Origin: Coleofasciculus sp. S288
GTDB lineage: Bacteria; Cyanobacteriota; Cyanobacteriia; Cyanobacteriales; Coleofasciculaceae
DNA: 7,143 nucleotides
Assembly: GCA_020216575.1 (NCBI GenBank)
Contig: JAIUYC010000179.1
Span: forward strand, 1 to 7,143
Reading direction: 5' to 3'
Made by a program: the position numbers and the translations under genes. Below the pieces are notes generated by a model. The model was given only the letters and a program-made list of their open reading frames with translations, made no database searches and was not told where the DNA came from. Each line of letters begins with the position of its first letter. Position 1 is the first letter of the stretch. Below are positions 1 to 5,363 of the stretch, one piece after another.

Positions 1-1588
1 GAATCGTATAGTAGCCGGGTTCAGCAACATCCCAACCGTTGTTACCTGCTGAGACGAACAGCGATTCGTAAACCGATTCTCCCGGCATCAAAACTTTTAT
101 CTCCGGTCGCCAGCAATACTGAGCATAAGGGACAAACCGACGTGCTGGCTTTCTGTCTTGCTTAATCATCACCATCATATGATCCAGCATCGCCAAAACC
201 TTATCCTCAATTAGCTGAGGCTGAGAAGAGATATTGGTTAGTTTTAACTCCAGCACAACGGGTTCGAGGAATTCAAAGAGTGCTGTTTTCCGGTTGACGC
301 GCAATTCCAGGTTAAATGCTGGTTCTAGAGAGACATCAGCCTGCTCGAAGCCATGATGGTCGAACCAATCCGCGTTCCCCATTTGCACGAACCGAGCCGG
401 CGCGTGGCGCATGAACAGCAGTTCCCCGTTACTAAACCGATACTCAAAGTCGGCAAAAAACGCGGTTTGACCCCCGGAGACATTGTAGGGGTAGTTCATG
501 AAACTCCGAGCTTCTGGTTCATTGGCAAGGGGAATCCAAGGAGTCCCCCACTCCGGTGGATGCTGTTTCTGCCAGGAGTGGGCTAAGTTGAAGCTGTGTC
601 CCATTTCATGGCAAGCTGTCCAAAAGCGCATCCGCTGCACCCACGCATCCGGAGCTGCATCCCCGTTGGGAGCGTTGGAAATGAACGAATTATTGAAGAT
701 AGCCGTGCCTTGGCGGTGATTGGGACCAATGTCATCAAACATAATGCCGCCCAAGCTGGTTCCCTGTTCGTGCAGGGCAGCAAAGAGTACCCACATCGAC
801 CACTGGGGCTTATCAGCAAAGCGTGACCAATAGGTTTGCATGGCATCATGCATTTCCATGTCACTCCATCTTGCGTTGGCACCCGCCCCAGCAATTGGGA
901 TAGTCCCGTCGCCTCCTGACTTCTTCACATCAAAACCAGCACGCCGAAAAACGGTCTCAATAGACAGATTTTCATTGGGTAGGGTAGCTGGGCGATTGGG
1001 GTGAGCGTGGGTTTGGATAGCACTGACAGCCGTCGTGCCTTCGACACTATCAAATTCAAACTCTACAGAGCGGAAATAGGCAGATTTGTACTTGTAGGTG
1101 CGGACAAGATTGGAAGCTCCCCCTCCAGAAAATGTTACAGTAGCACTTCGCTGGTCAGGAAAGAAACTGGTTGTTGCCTGAATCTCGACATCTGTATAAG
1201 GGAAACTCGCTACATTGCCATCTTTATACCAAATCGTTCCAGTCCAAGCGTTTGACCCGTTCGCTGTCAAATTAGCAATCCAATGAACTTCATTCGAGAA
1301 AAAGAGACTGGAGTTCGTTCCACTAGCTACCAGTTGAGGATGGTATCTATCTACATCCAACCGCAACTCTTGTTTCCCCAGTATGATTGGAGGGGATAAA
1401 GGAGAAGGTTGAAATGATGCGATCGATTCGTAAAGACCGCTAGCAAAGAGTCGGAAGGGAAACGGTATGGGGTATGGCAGGGGTAAAGGATTTGGAAGCG
1501 GTAGAGGTTCGGGCAAGGGAAGAGGAATAGGTTCTTCAGGATTGGGTGTGAAATTTGCTAGTTCTTCAAACGTGTGATGCTCGTTCAT
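1..1588 (-). CDS. Metzincin-like zinc metalloprotease with alternating-proline N-terminus (partial, 3' end outside window)
   Basis: An open frame of 529 codons runs from ATG at 1588 to the left edge without a stop. The start is supported by AAGGAG eight bases upstream (1597-1602). Residues 20-44 alternate strictly, with proline at every second position. There is no hydrophobic signal peptide. A beta-rich region follows (about 60-200), then a helical stretch near 203-221. The zinc site is HEMGHSFNLAH: H327, H331 and H337 are the likely ligands and E328 the catalytic base. M364 in SFMNYPY, 27 residues on, fits a metzincin Met-turn. Position 334 is Asn where most metzincins have Gly; the site is known to vary. 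Residues from about 420 look like an Ig-type beta domain (alternating hydrophobics, ELKLTN). Function as a peptidase is inferred from the motif; substrate and location are unknown. Lack of a signal suggests a cytoplasmic enzyme or export by a non-Sec route. The upstream neighbour encodes an exported protein. Confidence 0.85.
   Translation of the reverse strand, partial: MNEHHTFEELANFTPNPEEPIPLPLPEPLPLPNPLPLPYPIPFPFRLFASGLYESIASFQPSPLSPPIILGKQELRLDVDRYHPQLVASGTNSSLFFSNEVHWIANLTANGSNAWTGTIWYKDGNVASFPYTDVEIQATTSFFPDQRSATVTFSGGGASNLVRTYKYKSAYFRSVEFEFDSVEGTTAVSAIQTHAHPNRPATLPNENLSIETVFRRAGFDVKKSGGDGTIPIAGAGANARWSDMEMHDAMQTYWSRFADKPQWSMWVLFAALHEQGTSLGGIMFDDIGPNHRQGTAIFNNSFISNAPNGDAAPDAWVQRMRFWTACHEMGHSFNLAHSWQKQHPPEWGTPWIPLANEPEARSFMNYPYNVSGGQTAFFADFEYRFSNGELLFMRHAPARFVQMGNADWFDHHGFEQADVSLEPAFNLELRVNRKTALFEFLEPVVLELKLTNISSQPQLIEDKVLAMLDHMMVMIKQDRKPARRFVPYAQYCWRPEIKVLMPGESVYESLFVSAGNNGWDVAEPGYYTI
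1457..1531 (-). repeat. Thirteen-fold alternating-proline tract in the metalloprotease
   Basis: Codons 20-44 of the protease encode proline at every even position, thirteen in all, separated mostly by Leu, Ile, Phe or Tyr, with one Glu and one Asn. Proline is encoded by all four CCN codons in mixed order, so the pattern is not a fresh DNA slippage product. Such tracts tend to form stiff extended rods, as in the Pro-rich spacer of TonB; that role here is inference. Confidence 0.85.
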
Positions 1589-1844
1589 TTAAGTTTCTCC
1601 TTGGGGTTGATTGATACTTAAAACGTTCTATAGCGTTTCTCGGCCTTTCTGGGATACCTCTAGATTCAGGTTTTGTAGGGGCGGGTTTTCCTTAGATATC
1701 TGCTTCCCACGGCTCAATCCAATAAACCCGCCCGTACTCCAATCCTGTGAGAACTGCTATAGTTGTTATCCAGCAAAACCAAAATAGCGATCGCGTTTGT
1801 AGCGCGTCCCATTGTTTTTCTGGACACAGCAGTTATTTCGTTGC
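1589..1844. other. Spacer between exported-protein gene and protease gene
   Basis: The 256-base spacer holds the protease ribosome binding site, MITE copy A, and one HIP1 octamer (1787-1794). No intrinsic terminator with a T-tract facing the minus-strand genes is visible, so read-through from the upstream gene into the protease is possible. The GC-rich arms of the MITE could form a hairpin in the transcript and damp it. Confidence 0.6.
1629..1761. mobile_element. MITE-like element, copy A
   Basis: A 133-base element roughly 85% identical by eye to copy B at 3020-3154. It begins TATAGCGTTTCTC and ends GAGAACTGCTATA, imperfect terminal inverted repeats. Inside lies a second inverted pair: GTAGGGGCGGGTTT (1675-1688) against AAACCCGCCCGTAC (1724-1737), with one mismatch. 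No coding capacity. The outer TA pairs would suit a TA target duplication, as for IS630/Tc1-type elements; this is inference. It lies 40 bases upstream of the protease start, so the arms would be transcribed in its leader. Confidence 0.75.
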
Positions 1845-2351
1845 TCACAGATAACCGAATGGTTCCTGCGAAACTCGGTAACTAATTTTGCCTTCAGGTG
1901 TGATTGACACTCCCAAATAAATTGGGTTTGAAACTTGGACTGTAATTGACTTTGATACGTTCTTTTTTGGTAGAGCAACCTCAACAGTTGCTGAGCCTTC
2001 TTGGACGTTTACTTCAAAAGAATCTGCATATCCAGTTTGAAATCTCGTCTTTACACCTTCTCGGCGGAATACCTCCCGCTCATTAACTCGAATGACGACG
2101 AAATCGCCTGCAAACCCATCTTGAAGGTCTACGGTTAGCAATGCCATTGCGACCTCCTTGTTCATGTCAGTCAATCCAGCCAATCTCATCTGAAAATCGG
2201 CTGAGATGGATACCATTACAGCCTGATTCTCTGCGTAAGTCGTTTCTCCCCATCTCGCCTTGCAACTTGCTGAGGTACAAAGCAGAATCACTACAGTAAG
2301 AAGTGAGAAAAGCCGTAGCGCTGAAAGCTTGTTCAGGCTAAAAAGGAACAT
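1845..2351 (-). CDS. Small exported or lipoprotein-like protein of unknown function
   Basis: A 168-residue protein starting with ATG at 2351, with AGGTGA (2355-2360) just upstream. The N-terminus has basic residues K8 and R13, then a hydrophobic core (14-24) ending in TSASC with Cys30. This fits a secretion signal; SASC is only a weak lipobox, so lipid attachment at Cys30 is possible but unproven. The rest is short alternating hydrophobic segments, for example FVVIRVN, SFEVNV and ATVEVALP, which suggests a beta-sandwich domain. The C-terminus is SQEPFGYL. I do not recognise the family. The gene lies upstream of and in the same direction as the metalloprotease, 256 bases away with MITE copy A between. 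A substrate, inhibitor or partner of the protease would be consistent with this, but nothing in the sequence shows it. Confidence 0.7.
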   Translation of the reverse strand: MFLFSLNKLSALRLFSLLTVVILLCTSASCKARWGETTYAENQAVMVSISADFQMRLAGLTDMNKEVAMALLTVDLQDGFAGDFVVIRVNEREVFRREGVKTRFQTGYADSFEVNVQEGSATVEVALPKKNVSKSITVQVSNPIYLGVSITPEGKISYRVSQEPFGYL

Positions 2352-2417
2352 ATATCACCTGCTTCAGAGCGATTTAGCCTAGGACTTTATTTCTAACTAA
2401 TCTAGTAGCCGTTTGAT

Positions 2418-2439
2418 AGTACCCATGCGGGTACTTTTT
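2418..2439 (+). terminator. Terminator-like hairpin facing the plus strand, or dyad operator
   Basis: AGTACCC, the loop ATGC, then GGGTACT form a perfect 7-bp stem followed directly by a T-run (2435-2439). This is the form of an intrinsic terminator on the plus strand, yet no plus-strand gene precedes it. On the minus strand it lies in the leader or promoter region of the exported-protein gene, where the 18-base dyad could instead be a binding site for a dimeric regulator. Confidence 0.5.
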
Positions 2440-2472
2440 GCTAGAGGGAATTTTAGGGATGGGAGAATTGAC

Positions 2473-2509
2473 AAAAAAATAGCCTGCGTTCGTGAAGAGT
2501 AGGCAGGCT
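2473..2509 (-). terminator. Intrinsic terminator for the minus-strand genes ending at 2672
   Basis: Read on the minus strand, AGCCTGC and GCAGGCT form a perfect 7-bp stem around a 15-base loop, followed by A and seven T residues (2479 down to 2473). It lies 163 bases beyond the stop of the 96-residue membrane protein gene and should end that transcript, separating it from the exported protein and protease. Confidence 0.7.
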
Positions 2510-2618
2510 TGGTCTGTTTAGTCGAATATCGCTGATTTAAGCTCCCGCAGGCAAAGAGACTGTTTCTAACGTAATGTTAGATGGCTGCATTGCTTGATTG
2601 TAGATAGCTCCTCCTTCG

Positions 2619-2637
2619 TCCCCCTTTTTAAGGGGGA
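2619..2637. repeat. TCCCCCTT/AAGGGGGA hairpin
   Basis: A perfect 8-bp stem with a 3-base loop of T. There is no T-tract after it in either direction, so it is not a typical terminator. C-rich/G-rich hairpins of this form are frequent dispersed repeats in cyanobacterial intergenic DNA. It lies 35 bases past the stop of the 96-residue gene and could protect the 3' end of that message. Confidence 0.5.
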
Positions 2638-2671
2638 ACCAGAGATAGAAACATTACAATGTAGCTTAAGC

Positions 2672-2962
2672 TTACCGATCTCTCACATACTCTCCAGATG
2701 AGTATTGAATGTCCATGAGTCGCTCTTTATCCGCAGCTTGTACTTCTGCCTCGGAAGCTTCAGAGACAGCTTGTAATCCCTTACTTTCCCATGTCCAACT
2801 TTTGACAGGTGTGGAGCTACTGCTATATTTCGATCTGAATTTTGGCGATAGAGCAACTCTCGTGTGAGCGATGATTAAGCTGCCAATCATCATTAGCGAG
2901 ATTCCGCCTAGCACCACAGGAATGGAGTGATGAGAAATGCGTGGAAACGTAAAACTTTTCAT
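2672..2962 (-). CDS. Small single-pass membrane protein of unknown function
   Basis: A 96-residue protein beginning MKSFTFPR. The frame is open further upstream, to an ATG at 3052, but that extension runs into MITE copy B and has no ribosome binding site. ATG at 2962 has GGAG eight bases upstream (2971-2974), so it is preferred. Residues 13-33 form one hydrophobic membrane segment; residues 34-96 are a polar tail with a Ser-rich patch and a charged, Ala/Glu-rich segment likely to be helical. Its leader, GGAGAAACTTCAATG, matches the protease leader at 14 of 15 positions. Family not recognised. It is followed by an intrinsic terminator at 2473-2509. Confidence 0.6.
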   Translation of the reverse strand: MKSFTFPRISHHSIPVVLGGISLMMIGSLIIAHTRVALSPKFRSKYSSSSTPVKSWTWESKGLQAVSEASEAEVQAADKERLMDIQYSSGEYVRDR

Positions 2963-2970
2963 TGAAGTTT

Positions 2971-2974
2971 CTCC
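2971..2974 (-). promoter_or_regulatory. Ribosome binding site deciding the start at 2962
   Basis: GGAG eight bases before ATG at 2962. It favours the 96-residue product over the 126-residue reading from 3052, whose first codons are MITE sequence. Confidence 0.6.
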
Positions 2975-3019
2975 ATTAGATACTTCACACTGCCAGTAAC
3001 GAAGAATTGGAGTAGGATG

Positions 3020-3154
3020 TATAGCGGTGTTTCTCCGTTGGCTGAGATACATCTAGATTCACGATTTGTAGGGGCGGGTTTCACCGAGAGATCTGCTTCC
3101 CACGACTCAATCCGATAAACCCGCCCGTACTCCAATCATGTGAGAACCGCTATA
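3020..3154. mobile_element. MITE-like element, copy B
   Basis: A 135-base element with ends TATAGCGGTGTTTCTC and GAGAACCGCTATA, better-matched inverted ends than in copy A. Internal inverted arms lie at 3068-3081 and 3117-3130. It is in the same orientation as copy A and lies 58 bases upstream of the start of the 96-residue gene. It carries no transposase, so any movement would depend on an enzyme encoded elsewhere. Confidence 0.75.
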
Positions 3155-3250
3155 CCACTTCCTTTCTTAAAGGGTGGTGAATCATGCTCAGTTTTTAAGC
3201 TTTACATCCAGGAACTGAGCCAAACCTGTCACCAAGTATCGGTCGGATGC

Positions 3251-3652
3251 TTACATAATTCTTAAGTAAGGAATCATGGGATGCCAAGCCATCATGGTAG
3301 CGGCTACTAGCAGACTAAAGCTCCAAAAAATCAATGCAAAGCGAATTTGCTTGTCTTTCCATAGCTGGTGTAAAACCAACCAACTCACTAACCAACTCAC
3401 TAACAAGACAGTTTCTTTACCGGAATAGCTGCCAATTTCACCGGCTAATTCATCACCCGTTTTACTACCCGGTATCCAGGAACCGATAAACCACAGGAAT
3501 TTTTCAATCGGTTTGGAGGTATCTCCCAGGTGATGGGCAACCATCATTAAAAAACAACCCAGGATGGCACTAATCAGTGCGGCGGCAGCAGGACCGGAAA
3601 CCTCAGGGGGAGAGAGAGCAAACGAACGGTTTGAAGAAGATTTTTTTGCCAT
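3251..3652 (-). CDS. Small multi-pass membrane protein, unknown function
   Basis: 133 residues with a basic, Ser-rich N-terminus (MAKKSSSNRS) and three likely membrane helices at about 21-42, 79-97 and 103-122. Between helices 1 and 2 is a Gly/Pro-rich stretch, WFIGSWIPGS, then GSYSGKET. Histidines at 40, 41, 95 and 124 lie at or near helix ends. Helix 2 contains LVSWLVSW, encoded by a 12-base tandem duplication at 3379-3402. The start at 3652 lacks a clear Shine-Dalgarno, but it follows the stop of the upstream membrane gene by only 21 bases, so one transcript and reinitiation or coupling are likely. I do not recognise the family. The pairing suggests a two-subunit inner or thylakoid membrane assembly, which is inference. 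Confidence 0.7.
   Translation of the reverse strand: MAKKSSSNRSFALSPPEVSGPAAAALISAILGCFLMMVAHHLGDTSKPIEKFLWFIGSWIPGSKTGDELAGEIGSYSGKETVLLVSWLVSWLVLHQLWKDKQIRFALIFWSFSLLVAATMMAWHPMIPYLRIM
3379..3402. repeat. In-frame 12-base tandem duplication
   Basis: ACCAACTCACTA occurs twice head to tail. On the coding strand it gives the repeated LVSW in a membrane helix of the 133-residue protein, adding about one helical turn. The copies are identical, which suggests a recent slippage event. Confidence 0.8.
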
Positions 3653-3673
3653 GGTTTTAATGAGTTCGGTAGA

Positions 3674-4285
3674 TTACAGGGCGTGGACTTTGGCAATTGA
3701 TAGACCGGTCACAAAACCGATTATTCCGTAAAGCATCATTGCCATTAGAGCAATGCTAGTGGCAGCAAGAACAGGGCGGTTTTGCGGGGTAAAAATGGCA
3801 TCGTAATAGCGCCACAAAATCCAGCTAACAGCGACGCCTAGAGGTACCGTGAATAAAACCATAAATTCATGCGCCTCCATATACACCCAATGCACAAGTG
3901 GGCTGTGTTCTGTCAAGAAAGCGCGTGCACCATTGAGAGGAGCGCGATATCTGGCATAGGCAGCGTTGCCAGTCGCCACGGAGATGAAGGCAAGCACACT
4001 CGCTGCAAACGCTAGTTTTTGAGTTTTGGGCAAAACTAACTGTGCTCCTCGCAACAGGGGAAAAGCTAAGTGTCCAGCATAGGTGATTACTATCACGGCG
4101 AGCATAGCTGCCATCCCATGCACAAAACCGAGGGTTCGTTGCCAAGGACTGGGATGGAACAGATTTACAAGCGGTAAAAGTAGGAAAGCACCAACTGCTA
4201 AGGCACTCAACCCGTAAGCCGATAGTTTCGCTGTTTCTAACGAACGAGGAACAATGGCTTCTTCTCTTTGTTCAGCGGAAGTCAT
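3674..4285 (-). CDS. Five-helix membrane protein with buried histidines, unknown function
   Basis: 203 residues from ATG at 4285, which has AGGAG five bases upstream (4291-4295). A longer reading from 4432 exists, but its extra 49 residues look non-coding and lack a ribosome site. Likely membrane helices lie at about 20-42, 52-74, 90-109, 136-158 and 172-195. H56 and H72 lie in helix 2; H132 and H139 lie at the start of helix 4 in LVHWVYMEAHEF. Two His pairs in neighbouring helices are what a b-type haem protein would show, but I cannot assign it to a cytochrome family and the histidines could serve metal binding or structure. First gene of a probable operon with the 133-residue membrane protein, 21 bases downstream. 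Confidence 0.75.
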   Translation of the reverse strand: MTSAEQREEAIVPRSLETAKLSAYGLSALAVGAFLLLPLVNLFHPSPWQRTLGFVHGMAAMLAVIVITYAGHLAFPLLRGAQLVLPKTQKLAFAASVLAFISVATGNAAYARYRAPLNGARAFLTEHSPLVHWVYMEAHEFMVLFTVPLGVAVSWILWRYYDAIFTPQNRPVLAATSIALMAMMLYGIIGFVTGLSIAKVHAL

Positions 4286-4699
4286 ACCTTCTCCTGTAGA
4301 TGCAATCCATGACCGATGGATTGTTAGTTCAACTTTGAAATGACTAGTGATAGAATCCTCAGAGCAGATAGTTACCTGAAAGCCTGGTAAAGAAGGGTTT
4401 AGCACCAGAACTTGGTAAAAAAAACGTCTCACCTGCTAAACTGAAGTTTTCATGTTGGCAAATTAAGGGTTAAACAATCTTGGTTCTATAATTGAATAGA
4501 GACCAACGAATTACAATTCATAAGTTCAGTAGTTTAGTTCATAAAGTTCAGTACTTTTAATTGATAAACTTCAGAAAATTCAGGAAATTCAGGTAGGTAA
4601 ACAACGAATCTAATATCATCTCACAATCCGGCGGGGAAAAAACCAAAGCCTTTGATGGGTAGGGAAAGAAAGCCGTCACTAGTGTTAGTGGTTAAGGGG
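4286..4699. other. Upstream region of the membrane-protein operon
   Basis: No supported gene. It is AT-rich from about 4440 to 4610. It contains an imperfect hairpin (TTGGTTCTAT with ATAGAGACCAA, 4480-4506) and the TTCAG motif series described separately. The minus-strand promoter for the operon should lie here; no consensus -35/-10 pair with proper spacing was found. Confidence 0.5.
4525..4592. repeat. Five spaced TTCAG motifs
   Basis: TTCAG begins at 4525, 4547, 4570, 4579 and 4588. The steps are 22, 23, 9 and 9 bases. The first two lie in AAGTTCAGTA and the last two in AAATTCAGG. The array lies 240-310 bases upstream of the membrane-protein operon start and could be a set of regulator sites, or simply a decayed simple repeat. 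Confidence 0.45.
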
Positions 4700-4770
4700 T
4701 AGTAGTTAGTAAGAATTCCCCCGCTAACTACTAACGCTCATCCCACGTTTAAAGGATGTGGGATGAGCGT
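4700..4770. repeat. Two adjacent strong hairpins
   Basis: Hairpin 1 pairs TAGTAGTTAG (4700-4709) with CTAACTACTA (4724-4733), perfect 10 bp. Hairpin 2 starts at the next base: ACGCTCATCCCAC (4734-4746) pairs with GTGGGATGAGCGT (4758-4770), perfect 13 bp with an 11-base loop. Neither is followed by a T-tract in either direction, so they are not ordinary terminators. They could be structured RNA, or the end structure of a lost mobile element. Confidence 0.7.
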
Positions 4771-4794
4771 AATCTTAATCGTCTCTGCCCAGGA

Positions 4795-4924
4795 GGTGTG
4801 AAAGAGCTTGCTTGCTCTATCTATCCGCTTCGAGGAACTTCGAGGCAATCGGCAAGCAGGCTTACGCTTGTTGAGGTATGGTATTCGTGGTAGCGATCGC
4901 AATGCGGTAGCTCTGTTTCACACC
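4795..4924. other. 130-base element closed by an inverted repeat: candidate structured RNA or MITE
   Basis: GGTGTGAAAGAGCT (4795-4808) pairs with AGCTCTGTTTCACACC (4909-4924): 9 bp, a 2-base bulge, then 5 bp. Inside are AGAGC/GCTCT (4803-4807 with 4814-4818), which competes with the closing stem for the same bases; a direct repeat of CTTCGAGG; a CAAGC/GCTTG hairpin near 4853-4870; and one HIP1 octamer (4893-4900). There is no reading frame. It could be a non-coding RNA, a leader element, or a MITE with terminal repeats. I do not recognise it as tRNA, tmRNA, RNase P, SRP or 6S RNA. Confidence 0.45.
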
Positions 4925-5039
4925 CAGTAGCACAAATCACAACACCTATGAGCCAGATATGCGACATCTTATATGGAAAATAGTTGGCTTTACTTCTAGA
5001 AGAACGAACTATGATTCATAACAACACACATTTGTCAAG

Positions 5040-5315
5040 CTAGTGCAAAAACCTGTAACCCTTATCCTCAGCAATCCTGAAAACTCTACTAAGAATGAGC
5101 AAACGAAGAGACGCCATCCTATGATCGATCAGGGCAATAGGCTTGTGATACCCTCCACCTAGTATCGCTCCCTTAGAAGTCACGCATTCAAAACCTTCCG
5201 GGCGCGTCTCCATGTTTGGGGCGCAGGTTCCCAAACCCAACTCGGTCAAAAGACTTATATTGCAAGCGTTCCAGTGGTTTTGAAGGGTAGCTTTATTTCC
5301 GCCGTGATGTACTAG
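5040..5315 (-). pseudogene. Possible decayed C-terminus of a TnpB-like transposon protein
   Basis: An open frame of 91 codons after a TGA at 5316-5318, with no ATG; the only possible starts are weak (TTG at 5249). It reads HWNACNIS (near 5256-5276) and later TELGLGTCAPN and TRPEGFECVTSKG. NACNI resembles the NAAxNI tail of the zinc-ribbon/RuvC end of IS605-family TnpB proteins, which often finish with Gly-rich variable tails of this sort. The match is short and the cysteine pairs that should precede it are absent. It may equally be a chance frame. Confidence 0.25.
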
Positions 5316-5363
5316 TCAGTGCGTGAGCTTGGCAGTTACTGATTTTTTATAGTTTGTTGACCG

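Larger units (their letters stand above)
2352..2671. other. Intergenic region with opposing terminators and a C-rich hairpin
   Basis: No gene is visible in these 320 bases. They contain a plus-facing terminator-like hairpin (2418-2439), a minus-facing intrinsic terminator (2473-2509) and a perfect hairpin of CCCCCTT/AAGGGGG type (2619-2637). The promoter of the exported-protein gene should lie between about 2360 and 2470, but no clear -35/-10 pair could be picked out. Confidence 0.6.

Noticed and set aside
353..1255. Several plus-strand frames of 73-84 codons and a minus frame at 583-894
   Set aside because: All lie inside the 529-codon protease frame, which has the HExxH motif and a ribosome binding site; they lack such support and have odd composition.
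1766..1984. 72-codon minus-strand frame
   Set aside because: It overlaps the end of the exported-protein gene in another frame and runs into MITE-flanking DNA; no ribosome site or recognisable product.
2963..3052. Upstream extension of the 96-residue membrane protein to an ATG at 3052
   Set aside because: The extension reads into MITE copy B and has no ribosome site, while ATG at 2962 has GGAG at good spacing.
1628..3154. CRISPR array from the GGGGCGGG-type repeats
   Set aside because: Only two copies 1.4 kb apart, with inverted internal arms and no regular spacers.
3154..3178. Bulged hairpin ACCAC-CCTTT/AAAGG-GTGGT as terminator of the membrane operon
   Set aside because: A 2-base bulge and no T-tract on the minus strand; the stem also overlaps the edge of MITE copy B.
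3867..4145. 92-codon minus-strand frame
   Set aside because: Out-of-frame shadow of the five-helix membrane protein; Cys- and Arg-rich composition is typical of a shifted reading.
4286..4432. N-terminal extension of the five-helix protein from ATG at 4432
   Set aside because: No ribosome site, and the added residues are not hydrophobic or signal-like; ATG at 4285 has AGGAG five bases before it.
4795..4924. tRNA, tmRNA, 6S or RNase P RNA
   Set aside because: No T-loop, anticodon arm or recognisable conserved core; only the inverted ends and internal hairpins are clear.
5329..5353. TTGGCA and TATAGT as promoter of the STAND gene
   Set aside because: The spacer is only 13 bases, too short for a standard sigma-70 type promoter.
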